Part shown: piece after piece, positions 20,331 through 30,954 of the stretch
Position numbering within the stretch: position 1 is the stretch's first letter
Layout of the letters: every line of letters starts with the position of its first letter
NCBI GenBank assembly: GCA_964016885.1
Contig: OZ024757.1
Location: forward strand, 24,576,774 to 24,640,773
Length of the DNA stretch: 64,000 nucleotides
Direction of reading: 5' to 3'
Source: Eledone cirrhosa
Lineage: Eukaryota; Mollusca; Cephalopoda; Octopoda; Eledonidae
Made by a program: the position numbers and the translations under genes
Notes under the pieces: model-generated
Told to the model about the DNA's origin: nothing
The model's input: the letters and a program-made list of their open reading frames with translations, nothing else
The model's database searches: none

Positions 20331-23237
20331 CTGGGGGAAGAGAGACAGATGGCATAAGATAGATGGTTCTGGGAAAGTGACCCTGGGGGAAGAGAGACAG
20401 AGATGGATTTTTACAGGGAGAGATGAAAGTGAAAGATGGGGGTGGGTACATGACAGTGAAATAGAAATAGGGAGGGAGTGTATGAGAGAAGTTTTCCTTG
20501 GTCTTCATCTACAGCAGCTTCCTTCCACTGAGCTCCTAGCACTTCACCCAACAATCATCATCCATATTCATCACAAGTCGATATCAGTGCAGTCATCTCT
20601 CCTGCACACTACATCTGATTCCCCTTATACCCAGCTTTTCTTTCAGCTGATCCCTGCTTTGTTGTTCATGTACACCAACATCACATGTCCATACCAGTGC
20701 AGTCTTCTCTCCTGCACACTACATCTGATTCCCATTATACCCAGCTTTTCTTTCAGCTGAACCCTGCTTTGTTCATGTACACCAACATCACATGTACATA
20801 CCAGTGCAGTCTTCTCTCCTGCACACTACATCTGATTCCCCTTATACCCAGCTTTTCTTTCAGCTGATCCCTGCTTTGTTGTTCATGTACACCAACATCA
20901 CATGTCCATACCAGTGCAGTCTTCTCTCCTGCACACTACATCTGATTCCCCTTATACCCAGCTTTTCTTTCAGCTGATCCCTGCTTTGTTGTTCATGTAC
21001 ACCAACATCACATGTCCATACCAGTGCAGTCTTCTCTAGTTTCTTCTCTCAAGAAACTAGACATCATAATAGAGATGACAAGATAAGAAACAAGAAAAAA
21101 GATGGTTGTCTGGTGAGGTCGTGTCTAATCCATAGTAAAATAGCTGATGATGATGATGATGATGGTAATATTGACAGTGATGGTGGCGATGATGATGATA
21201 ATGATGAAGCTGGTAGTGATGAGGACAACAAATATGTTGATGATGATGAGGGTGGTAGTGATGAGAATGATATGTTGTTAATGATGGTTGTGATGAAGAC
21301 TGAAAGAACTGACTACTTACAACTATATGGTCAAACTCGAAGTAGATATGGTACATCATCCAGTACCAAACTGTGAAACCCATCACATTACAGAGCACTG
21401 TAACTTTTGTACTGCTTGTTTTTGCTACTTCCCGATACCGAAATCTTAAAAAAAAAAAAAAAAACAAATAAAACAAATTGAAAAATATATAATTATAATT
21501 ACAAGTTAAAAAGTTTGCCCAACCCCAGGGGCTCATCAAGTCAGTGCTTATCCTAGTTTAATCGGTGTTAAGCAGCTTAGAGTACAGAACTTACCCAGGA
21601 AAGTACACTAGTCCACCATAGCTGAATTTATGGCAGAATTAGATAAGAAATTCCAAACCTGAAAGCATGGCCTAGAATCAAAAGGTCTTAAAGTCAACTT
21701 GGCAAAGACTGAAGTCCTAGTACATAGAAAGTAAAACGGCCTAGATCCCCTCAGGGAAATGGCCTTGTTCAGTGTGTAGGAAAGGAGTAAGTAGAATTTC
21801 CATCCTATGTACCGAATGCAAACTTTGGGTGCACAAGAGAAGTAGTAGAATCTCAGGCAGGCTAGCAAAGAATGAAGGTCTTATATGTGGTTGATGCATA
21901 GGTGCAAGTAAGTAGCTAGAGCTCATAGGAAACTAGCTCCTTTAACTGCTGAGAAGGTTCTGTAGAAGTAATTGACAGTTTCTGTTATCTAGGTAACCAA
22001 ATTAGCAGTGGAGGTGGGTGTTCTGAAAATACAGTAGTCTCAGTGAGAATGGGATGGAAAAAGTTCAGAGAGCTACTACTGCTGTCACCTACAAAAGGTT
22101 TTTCCCTCAAAATGAAAGGCAGACTGTGTGAAACTTGTGTACAAACAGCAATGCTGCATGGCAGTGAGACCTGCGCAATATGTGCAGAGGAGCTCCGATG
22201 ATTAGAAACAAATAAAGCTTGCATGCTCCAATAGATGTGTAATAGTAATGTGCATGAATGTCAAAGCATCAATGAACTGAGTGAAAAACTAAGTATAAGT
22301 GGGGTCAGATGCAGTGTACAAGAGAGGAGATTGCAACAGTTTGGACATGTGATACATATGGATGATGACAGATGTATAAAAAAGGTGCAGGGCACTCAAA
22401 GTTGATGGAAATTATAGAAAAGGAAGACACAGGAAAGCTTGGGATGAAGTGATAAAAACTGACCTTGCCCAATTAAATCTCACAAAAATGACACAGGATT
22501 GAAAACTCTGGCATTATGGCATACTGCAGAAGACCCACCTTCACATATGCACAACATGAAATGAAACAAACATGTACAGGACACACTAGTGTGCATCAAT
22601 CTTCTTTTCACCCTCCCCGTTCTTAATACTTTGCCTTCACCAGCTAAATATCCCACGCACCTCGTAGATGTTGAACTTGCTTGCTTGTCCCCCCACCCCT
22701 GAGGCACTTTGTCTGCCCAACCTAGACATAAAAAATATGACATGCTCTACATCTGATCTCACACAATGATGTTGCCAGAACAAAAACCACTAAGTCCATT
22801 CTGTATGCTGATCTGGTATCACAACAAAAAACACCCAGTCCATCTTGTTAGGCAGATGTATGGGTAACACGAAAAAAAAACTCAGTCCACTCTGTTAGGT
22901 GGTTGTGCTGGTGACATGACAAAAAAGCACCCAGTCAACCTTGTACCGTGGTCATTTGGGAGCCACAATAAAAAGCGCAACCTGTCCACACTGTACCATG
23001 TTAGAAAGGTCATCTAGCTGTAGTAACCAAGCCAAAATACAGTCATATCAACATGACCTGCGTGCGTGTGTAAATATAATTACAGCTATATTAACTTAAA
23101 TAGAAACACATTTATAAACTACTCACACACATATAAATATACACAGGGTGTCCCCACAAAATATATACACACTTGAACAGAATTCTAAATATTGCCTGTA
23201 CAGGTAATCAAAGTATGTATACATTTTTCGGGGACAC

Positions 23238-23268
<31 letters not shown>

Positions 23269-24304
23269 GAGAGAGATCTTTTATTATCGGTGGATTGGCA
23301 GTATCAGTAGAGGGTCGGACGCCATGCTTTGCAGCATAGAGTTACGGCCCTCAGATCATAAGATCTGAGTTCAAATCCCGCCGAAGTTAACTTTGTCTTT
23401 CATCCTTACGGGGGTCGATAAAATAAAGTACCAGTAATGCACTGGTATAATTGCTGGCCTTGTGCCAAAAGTAGAAATAATTATTATACCCGTCTCTGAA
23501 ACAGGTGGTGTGGAGTTCTAGTTGGAAAACATCAGAAAAAGTATAATTTTACCACGGTTTTGAAAGCCATATTCGGTCAAAACACATTAAAATATATCAT
23601 AGACAAAACAAATTTCACCTTCAAAATTCTAACCCACCCTATCGACTAACTAGCCATAAAATAAAATAAAAATTATCATTACACGAGTCTCGGAGAACGG
23701 TAATAATAAACATTTATTAAAATGTCCAAATCGGAGGGCGCCCCTACGGCTGCATCAGGAGTTAAATGGACAGATTGAACTGTTAAAGAACGATAGAAAA
23801 TTACTTAGATGTAAAATGGGGGGCGGGGTGCAATGATATGAGGGGAAATAAAGCTGCTATTTCTAGCAATAGAGAATCTCCATCTCCGTCCCTCGTTTGT
23901 TGTTTATCTGTAGAGGTCATAGAAGGAGAATGGCAACAATACAGGTACATCTATAATGTTACCTCAGATACTAAACATTTATACATATATATATATATCA
24001 TGGTTTCTGATTTAGGCACAAGGCCAACAATTTTTGGGGAGGGAAGTCGTTTAAATCACCCCCGTGTGTTACTGGTACTTTATTTTATTGACCCTGTAAG
24101 GATAAAAGGCAAAGCTACCTTCGGCATTATTTGAATTCAGAACGTAATAAAAATAATAATAATAACAATAGCTGAACAGAAATTTAACAACAGAAACATT
24201 TCAACTCACGCTGCAGCACCTCCATGTCTGACAGGCTGCAGTAGTTTAGGTGAACGCAGACAAGTATTTCGAAGCGAACCAAGAAATCTCAAAGCAACAG
24301 ACAT
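20253..24304 (-). CDS. NDUFB2: NDUFB2, complex I accessory subunit (AGGG)
   Basis: Complete three-exon gene for an accessory subunit of mitochondrial NADH:ubiquinone oxidoreductase, in the membrane arm at the inner membrane. Exons (minus): 24304-24210, 21444-21321, 20330-20253; phases 2 then 0; 98 codons plus stop. Exon 1 encodes an Arg-rich targeting peptide (MSVALRFLGSLRNTCLRSP) and RHGG, like the RHAGGG of vertebrate NDUFB2. Exon 2 encodes the single membrane segment (FTVWYWMMYHIYFEFDH). Exon 3 encodes GHFPYPEASKWTDEELGIP and an acidic tail, which is the family signature (GHFPYP...WTDEELGIP). Length is close to the vertebrate precursor (about 105 aa). The first intron (24209-21445) holds SINE-A copies, a mariner MITE, a 48-bp array and a LINE-R remnant; the second (21320-20331) holds a 110-bp minisatellite. 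The start is the only ATG in exon 1 giving a targeting peptide. Assignment rests on recalled family motifs; splice sites and phases are seen directly. Confidence 0.92.
20331..20382 (-). repeat. 52-bp tandem duplication of the NDUFB2 exon-3 acceptor
   Basis: CTCTTCCCCCAGGGTCACTT occurs twice, with cut points at 20331 and 20383. Using the upstream acceptor adds 52 nt and shifts the frame. Confidence 0.85.
20545..21045. repeat. 110-bp minisatellite derived from LINE-R, about 5 units
   Basis: Units contain CATGTCCATACCAGTGCAGT, CTTCTCTCCTGCACACTACA and CTTTCAGCTGATCCCTGC. Read on the minus strand, they carry the same CSVQERR...WYGHVM coding segment as the 43-bp array. Lies in NDUFB2 intron 2. 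Confidence 0.9.
21321..21444 (-). CDS. NDUFB2: NDUFB2 exon 2
   Basis: Acceptor is a long T tract then AAG; donor ATAGTT/GTAAGT. Encodes 41 residues with the hydrophobic FTVWYWMMYHIYFEFDHIV. Confidence 0.9.
21605..22545 (+). mobile_element. LINE-R remnant (3' half)
   Basis: Degenerate reading of a reverse transcriptase C-terminal half: ESKGLKVNLAKTEVLVHRK, a CxxC...CxxCxxxxH zinc-finger segment (CSVCRKGVS, LCTECKLWVHKRS), then [28 protein letters not shown], and ERRLQQFGHVIHMDDDRC. Many stops. Sits in NDUFB2 intron 1. The finger between polymerase and C-terminus marks the family and is also seen at 34.5 kb. Confidence 0.8.
22785..23050. repeat. 48-bp array plus SINE-B-like end
   Basis: Four to five units (AAAAACACCCAGTCCATC and variants), then a SINE-B-like stretch with CATCTAGCTGTAGTAACCAA. 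Confidence 0.8.
23144..23240. mobile_element. 97-bp mariner-like MITE
   Basis: Ends CAGGGTGTCCCCACAAAATA and ATTTTTCGGGGACACCTG are inverted repeats. Nothing coding inside. Confidence 0.75.
23286..23485 (+). repeat. SINE-A copy
   Basis: TGGATTGGCAGTATCAGTAG to AAAAGTAGAAATAATTATTA, complete. Confidence 0.9.
23486..24000. other. No gene seen (NDUFB2 intron 1)
   Basis: A CTGATGCAGCCGTAGGGGCG-like string on the minus strand near 23755 resembles other repeat termini here. No exon supported. Confidence 0.4.
24001..24150 (-). repeat. SINE-A copy, diverged
   Basis: TTCTGATTTAGGCACAAGGC to ATTTGAATTCAGAACGTAAT. Confidence 0.8.
24210..24304 (-). CDS. NDUFB2: NDUFB2 exon 1
   Basis: ATG at 24304-24302; donor GCAGC/GTGAGT. 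Encodes 31 residues plus two bases: targeting peptide then RHGGAA. Confidence 0.9.
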
Positions 24305-24380
24305 CTTGTTCCTCTGTCACCCTCACCAACAGCATTCTGGGATAGCATTTCACAAACAGACACATTTTCGCAGATTTTTC
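24305..24380 (-). promoter_or_regulatory. Probable NDUFB2 promoter / 5' UTR
   Basis: On the minus strand TATCCCAGAATGCTGTTGG lies about 25 nt before the ATG. TCCCAGAATGC matches the core of the ZNF143/Staf site found in many housekeeping promoters. The ATG context AACAAGATGTC also resembles a weak YY1 site. Transcription start not determined. Confidence 0.4.
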
Positions 24381-24595
24381 TATTTTCTTTTACAGCAATT
24401 TTCTAAAAATAATTTTGTTTTATTTTTGACATTTAGTAAATTCTGAAAACCACTGTAAGGAGTTTATTAATAAAAAAGATAAAAAGAATGTTTCCTTATT
24501 TTCGTATTAAAAAAACCCCATGAAAGTTATAAAAACCGAAACAGAAACGAACGACGAAATTTACATAACTTGTTTTCGTATTGTATGACTGTCCT

Positions 24596-24599
<4 letters not shown>

Positions 24600-24642
<43 letters not shown>

Positions 24643-24808
24643 TGTTGGATAAATCTATATCCTGATTCTTTTTGAATTGAGTTTGAATTATTTTTCCCAC
24701 ATCTTACGTTAACTATTTTCCCATTTTGACGCTATAGTCACTTATATATTATGGAATACTGTTGGCTTCTTGCTACAATACTTTCTATACCTTTCATTTA
24801 TGTGTATA

Positions 24809-24900
<92 letters not shown>
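24600..24900. repeat. (AT)n and (GT)n tracts around a 43-kb-type repeat
   Basis: Between the tracts, 24640-24800 (TTGAATTGAGTTTGAATTAT, TTGGCTTCTTGCTACAATAC) is a diverged copy of the sequence at 43500-43655. Confidence 0.75.
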
Positions 24901-24906
<6 letters not shown>

Positions 24907-25079
24907 ACTTCGGGAGAGTCAAACTGCTAATAAAAACACACGCACCTATTAGTTTTCACTTCAATTTATTACAAATTTCTAGTTGCTGGTTTAATAACCG
25001 GATAGTTGTTTATTTTATGACAATAAATAACCACCTGGTTATGAAACCAAGCAACTAGAAATGTGGACATGTTTTGTGG

Positions 25080-25835
25080 TATATAGCTACGTCTCTTTAC
25101 ATTCTGAGTTCAAATCTCGTCGAGGTTAGCTTAGCCTTTCATCCTTATGGGGTCGATAAAATAAAGTACCAGTAACACACTGGAGCTGATTTAATCGACT
25201 TTTCTCTCCACCAAAATTGTTGGCCTTGTGTCTGAATCAGAAACCATTATTTTATAGAGTGGATTGGCAGTATAGGTAGAGCATCGGACATCATGCTTCG
25301 CGGCACTGAGTTATGACCCTTTACGATCTAAGTTAAAATGCCGCCTATTTTCTTTGCCTTTCATCGTTACGGGGTCGATAAAATAAAGTACCAGTAATGC
25401 ACTGGTTCGATTTAATTGCCTTTCCCCTCCCTTACGAATTGCTGGCTTTGTGCCTCAATCAGAAATTCCAACATAGTTACGTCCCTTTACGGTCTGAGTT
25501 AAAATCCCGTCGAGGTTAACTTTGCCTTTCATCCTTACCGGGTCGATAAAATAAAGTACCAGTAATGTACTAGTCTTGTGCCAAAAGTAGAAACAATTAT
25601 TTTACGGAATAATACGAAATTCTACGGAAAGGTCGGTGAATTGGCAGTATCGGTAGAGGGTCGGACACCATGCTTTGACGCATAGAGTTACGGCCCTTGT
25701 CATTCTGAGTTCAAATCCCGCTGAGGTTAACTTTGCTTTTCATCCTTATGGGGTCGATAAAATAAAGTACCAGTAATGTACTGGTTAATTGCTGGCCTTG
25801 TGCCAAAAGTAGAAATAATTATTTTACGGAATGAC
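25080..25835 (+). repeat. Four head-to-tail SINE-A copies
   Basis: 25082-25250 (head missing), 25257-25470, 25474-25600 (head missing), 25632-25830. All in the same orientation and of different subfamilies: two have the longer GATTTAATTGCC body, two the short one. Confidence 0.9.
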
Positions 25836-26264
25836 CTGCCCGGAGCCTGGCTGAAAATTTCATCGAGGCTTTGTTGTAGCAAGAAAAAATATGTATAAAT
25901 CAATCTGAGGCCCCTTTATATATTGCTGGACACTTATCTACAGTCCAGTCACACCTATACACCAAATCTAGCTAAGACGTGTTGATGTGTAGGAGGATTT
26001 GTGTGAAAACCATAGTTATCTGCCCCTTGACAACAATTTAGGCGTCTTGCGTTGCTATGTTTACGTCGCATAACAGTAACAGGTGCCTTAGGTGAGAAAA
26101 ACACCGCATTTTATCACGGACTGATGTTCTATTACTGTTATTGTTCCATTTTAGATGTAGGTAAGTATATTGATCTATATAAATATATTTATTTATTTAT
26201 CATTTTAAAAGGTAGAGTTAAAAACTCACAATAATCCCCTTTATTAATGAATATATATTATATA
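25836..26264. other. No gene supported
   Basis: Unique-looking sequence. GTGCCTTAG/GTGAGA at 26091 is a good donor-like site, but no matching transcript can be shown. Confidence 0.4.
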
Positions 26265-27130
26265 CTAGCAGTGGTACCCGGCGTTGCACGGGATAAGGTA
26301 TTTTGTAATGCGGCACGCCAAAAGACCTAATCGTGGAAAAACTGCATGCCAGGACAATATGTAAAGAAAATAAACCGAATACTCTGACGGCTGGATAATC
26401 TTTAAGATTTTCCTCGATGAAGAAGGAAAAATGCAGGTTTTCACCTAATCAAGAAAATAATTTTTTTTATGTGCATAATATGCCTTTAAATTTCGGGAAA
26501 ATCGGCTAGACGTAACGCCTCCAAAAAGCCCTAAGAAGCTGAAAAATGAAGTTTTTCACCTAATGCGGGCCCTAGGCCATAAGAAAGTTGGATTTTCTTT
26601 GCTTACGGTATTAAGAAGAGACTGACTAATACATAGTTACAATTTCAAGGAAATCGGTCTGACGTAACGCCTCAAAAAACCCCTAAAAATGTTTTAAAAA
26701 ACGCAGTTTTTCACCTAATGCGGACCCTAGGAGATAAAAAAAAGTTGAAAAAGTAATACACATGTAAAGTTTGAAAAAAATCGGTTGGGTACTTCTCGAG
26801 TTTTAGGGATTCAAACTCACACACACACCCTCAGGGAAGTTTACGTAATGCAGACAGCCAGACATACAGACATATTATAAGGGCGCGACGTTATAAGTAT
26901 GTATGTATGTATCTAAAAAGAGAAAGACTAAGAATTATAGAGCGAGATCGCTAAATCGCCTAATGCGGTCCCTAGGGCATTGAAAATTTGAAATTCTTTT
27001 TGCTCAGAACACTTCCCTGAAATATAAGTATTACATGTGTAAAGTTTGAAAACAGTCGGTTGGGTGGTTTTCGAGTTTTAGGGATTCGAACTCACACACA
27101 CACAGACATCCTCAGTTTTATATATATAGA
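26265..27130 (-). mobile_element. Non-autonomous Helitron
   Basis: On the minus strand it starts TCTATATATATAAAACTGAG (27130) and ends CGCCGGGTACCACTGCTAG (26265), with a CCCG...CGGG hairpin just before the CTAG end and host T following. This is the classic Helitron terminal arrangement. The interior has repeated AAAATCGG-type and CACCTAATGCGGNCCCTAGG motifs and no Rep/helicase coding. Confidence 0.8.
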
Positions 27131-27131
27131 T

Positions 27132-27405
27132 AGGCGGCGAATTGGCAGAGTCGTTAGAAGGTCAGATATTCGTTCCGGCTCTCAAATCCCACCGAAGTCA
27201 ACTTTGCCTTTCATCCTTTCGATGTCGATGGAAAAAGTACTGGGGTTGATTCTTCCTCTATATCTCTTTCGTATTTCCTCTCTCTTCTCTCTATCTTTCT
27301 CTGGAAGAAATCTGCTGTACTCAGACCTGGAGAGGAATGGATTCTGCCAGGCTTAAAATGCCCTAGAAACGCTGTGTTTCAATATGGCACCCCCACGATT
27401 CCATC
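27132..27405 (+). repeat. SINE-A variant with extended 3' part
   Basis: GGCGAATTGGCAGAGTCGTT, TCTCAAATCCCACCGAAGTC, then a different tail with TTCCTCTATATCTCTTTC and CTGTACTCAGACCTGGAGAG. The same tail occurs at 43700-43915. Confidence 0.75.
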
Positions 27406-27439
27406 AGGAGTTACGGGACCATACATACATACATTGTGT

Positions 27440-27720
27440 ATATATATATCCAAAAAGTCAGCTCAAAAGTGACACAGAGGAGACTGAGGTTGGCTGGACA
27501 TGCTCACCGACATCCAGAGTTGACATTGCACTCAGTGCTCCTTTGGGAGCCCCTACATGGACACACTAGAAGAGGAAGACCAAGGTTAACATATGTTGAT
27601 GCCCTAAGGACAGACACTGGTCTGTTGGAGATGCAGGATATGGCAGCGATAATGAGGGACAGAGACCGCTGGAGAGAACTCGTCCATGGATCTCGGGAAT
27701 TTTACCCGCCTTAGATAGAT
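27440..27720 (+). mobile_element. LINE C-terminal remnant
   Basis: Encodes RRLRLAGHAHRHPELTLHS, LHGHTRRGRPRLTYVDALR and AAIMRDRDRWRELVHGSRE, the common C-terminus of an RTE/CR1-type ORF2. Different family from LINE-R and the same general type as 11503-11632. Confidence 0.75.
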
Positions 27721-27784
27721 AGATAGATATATATACCCTATATATATATATATATAAAAACAAACCCTATATATATATATATAT

Positions 27785-28798
27785 AGGGTTTAGGATGGTG
27801 GTTAGGAAAAAAGGAGTTTCTATCGTCAGCTGTAAATGTATCCCAAACCGATGTTTCGGTGCTGAATTACAGGACATTGGTGTAGTTCGGGTGCACCCGA
27901 GGCCTTTTATTAATCAAAAGGCCAGGTGGAAAAGGAGAGAGAAAGAGAGAGAAAAAAGGAGAGAGAAAGGAGGAAGAACAGGGGGGGGGGAGATGAGGAG
28001 AGAGGAAGAAGGGGGAAAATAGGAAAGGAATAGAAGAAAAAAAAAAGTGTACAGATCCCATCGTGGGAAGACACAGGTGAAAGAAGCATGCAAAAAAGTA
28101 ACCGTGGAAAAATAGGGAAAGTAAGTTGTTGCCAACCTGGTGGTCAGCTACGACTCAGAGCTGCTTACCTGAGGCAGCTCATCGGGTTTTTGTAGCCTCA
28201 GTACTCCCACCCCCGTAAATTCTATATAGCACTGGCCAAAAATGCAATACCAGCTGAAAATATAGCAGTTGTTTTAGACTAGTTTTTTTTTGTTTTGTTT
28301 TTAATATTTAATTTTTTAATATTATTTTCTATTTATTTTTTTTAAATTTTGTAATTTCAATTTATCAACTTTTTAATTTTTTATAACTTCCCACTCTCAG
28401 ATTCCTCTAGAATTGTTTTTTCGCCTGCTTTCTAGCTAGCCTAATTCATCCACACTCCTTAGAATTTGCTGTATAGAATTCACTTTCAACGCTTGACCGG
28501 CTCCACCCACTCCCTCATTGTTCTACAGGCAAGTTCAGCCAACCCCACCACCCACTCACCGCTATGAAAGATTTGATTGTGTTTACAAGAAATTTTGAGC
28601 AATCCTTTTGACAACTACAATCTTCACAAATGCATGATTATTGCACGCCCATATATGGAATTACCTCTTGAAAAGTCCGGCTATTTATTACCACGCTAAA
28701 AATCTAATTTCATCCAGAAATAGCCAGCCATCGAAACGACTTGAGCTCTGCCGTCGGGGTCTTGAACATTTTCTTATATATATATATATATATATATA
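27785..28798. other. No gene seen
   Basis: Purine-rich GAGAGAAAG tract at 27930-28045; then T-rich and unique-looking sequence. No supported exon. Confidence 0.4.
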
Positions 28799-29135
28799 TC
28801 ATTTCATCATCATCATTTCATTTTACGTCCGCTTTTGCAAGGGTGGGACGGGAACTGATTCTGGCTTGATTTCTACAGCTGGATGCCCTTCCTAACACTA
28901 ACCTCATTTACAGTGAGTGCTGGGTGCTTTTTGCCGTGGCACCTCCACGACCACTTTGCAGTGGAATGATAGGGACCACAGTCCCTATCATCTCATTTCT
29001 ACAGCTGAGTAAACTGGAGCAATGTGAAATAAAGTGTCTTGCTCAAGGAAACAACACATCACCCGGTCTGAGAATTGAACTCACAACCTTTCGATTGCAA
29101 GTCCAATGCTCTAACCACTAAGCCATGTGCCTCCA
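28799..29135 (-). repeat. SINE-B copy, nearly complete
   Basis: (ATC)n tail, TTTTACGTCCGCTTTTGCAA, through to CTAACCACTAAGCCATGTGC. Confidence 0.9.
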
Positions 29136-29309
29136 TATATGTATATATATATATATATATACACACGCACACACAAGAGTGTTGTTTATCTTAGTTGTTA
29201 CGTAGTAACTTCCTGGTGATAAACAAATCCTCGCGATCCAAAGCACTACATGTCAGTAGTTTATTCCAGGTAGATGATAACGAGTGACGGAGTATTCATT
29301 TATAAAATA

Positions 29310-29500
29310 ATTGTTTCTACTTTTGGCACAAGCCCAGCAATTATCCCAGTACATTACTGGTACTTTATTTTATCGACCCCGTAAGGATGAAAGGCAAAGT
29401 TGACCTCAGTGGGACTTAAACTCAGACCATAAAGGGCCGTAACTCTTTGCTGCAAAGCATGGCATCCGACCCTCTACCGATACTGGCAATCCACCAAATG
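29310..29500 (-). repeat. SINE-A copy
   Basis: TTGTTTCTACTTTTGGCACA to CGATACTGGCAATCCACCA. A plus-strand head-only copy follows at 29553-29668. Confidence 0.9.
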
Positions 29501-29775
29501 GTAGTTAAGATGGGATTAACTCACCATAATTGTTTAATTGTGGTGATTTTAATCGGTGGATTGGCAGTATCGGTAGAGGGTCGGACATCATGCTTTGACG
29601 CATAGAGTTACGGCCCTTTCCATTCTGAGTTCAAATCCCGATGAGGTCAACTTTGCCTTTCATCCGCTAAGGTGAAACAATTGATCTCGGTATGGTGAAC
29701 TAACTGTTGTGTAACCACTGCTATATATATATATATATATATATATCATCATTTTACGTCCGCTCTTCCCTGCTT

Positions 29776-30037
29776 TAATTAACTCATTACCAGAGGTTTC
29801 CCGAATAAGACGAATACAAGAAACGTCCTCATTCGTTCGTCAGACAAGGCAATTTAAAACATGAAATATTTGAAAAATCTCCTCAAGAAAGGCAAAAGTT
29901 TAACGGGCATTAAACTTTTGCCTTTCTTGAGGAGATTTTTCAAATATTTCACTGTTTTAAATTGCCTTGTCTGACGAACGAATGAGGACGTTTCTTGTAT
30001 TCGTCTTATTCGGCAAACCTCTGGTAATGAGGTAATT
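29776..30037. repeat. Foldback element, about 128-bp arms
   Basis: The two arms are near-perfect reverse complements around the loop CGGGCA (about 29904-29909). Arm contains AAGACGAATACAAGAAACGT. One-armed relative at 14915-15066. Confidence 0.9.
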
Positions 30038-30249
30038 ATATTGTATTGTTTATTATACATTAAATTTAGCTCTGTAACTTACATAGAGCACTCTTCACTC
30101 CTATGATTTTTTCAATTTTCAATGGAAACTTCAATACATATATATATATACACACCGCATATATATATATATAACATTAATATATCAATATAGTTGTGCG
30201 GGTGGTATCGATGTCCAGGTGTAAACAAATAAACAGTATTGTACATGTG

Positions 30250-30400
30250 TGTGTGTGTATGTGTGTCTGTCTGTGTATCTGCGTGTGTGTGTGTCTGTGT
30301 CTGTGTGTGTGTCTGCCTGTCTCTGCGTGTGTGGCCTGTATGTGTGTGTCTCTGTGTCAGTGTGTCTGTATGTATGTGTCAGTGTGTCAGTATGTAGTTG
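30250..30400. repeat. (GT)n/(CTGT)n microsatellite
   Basis: TGTGTGTGTGTCTGTGTCTG and variants. Confidence 0.9.
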
Positions 30401-30606
30401 ATGCTATCATTGATTGTCATATGATATTGACACACTGTCATTGAACCTGTACATACATGTAGGGACATGTGACATAGCAACTGGATTCAACTGGTTAGAA
30501 CAGTAGTAGTTGTGGTGGTGGTGGTGGTAGTGGTAGTAGTAAGAATGTATGTAAAGAATATAAAAAAAGGGAAGGCATTGTTAAGATGTTGACAATATCC
30601 TATTTC

Positions 30607-30833
30607 TTAACCCTTTAGCATTTACATTGTTCTATATTTACTGTTGTATTTTCATGGTAAAGGCTTTATCTCACATAATTATCTCATAATATTGAATCTA
30701 TGAGATTTTGATGTTATTTATCTTGAGAACAATACTTTAACATCAGTATGAGTGGCTGGTTACAGCCAGTTTAAACAGAAAGAGGTGAGACAATTCTGGC
30801 CGGATATGGTCAGTTTAAATGCTAAAGCGTTAA
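30607..30833 (-). mobile_element. TTAA-flanked piggyBac-like MITE, copy 2
   Basis: TTAACCCTTTAGCATTTAC to TTTAAATGCTAAAGCGTTAA; inverted relative to copies 1, 3 and 4. Ends 24 nt before the probable splice acceptor of the next gene. Confidence 0.85.
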
Positions 30834-30856
30834 ACTGCTTTTTCTTCTCATTTCAG

Positions 30857-30954
30857 GTCGACTCTACAAGATGACTTAAATAAAGTTATAGTGGTTTATG
30901 GGAAAATTAAAAAATAATAATAAATAGCAAAAAACAAATCCAATTTTAACCAAA
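30857..30954 (+). other. Probable 5' UTR of the VWA/DUF4537 gene
   Basis: TTTCTTCTCATTTCAG at 30841-30856 is a good acceptor, so the coding exon probably has an upstream non-coding exon not identified here. Confidence 0.5.

Noticed and set aside
26053..26091. First exon (ATG TTT ACG TCG CAT) with a good donor GTGAGA
   Set aside because: Could be a 5' exon of the VWA/DUF4537 gene, but joining gives only a short upstream frame and nothing else supports it.
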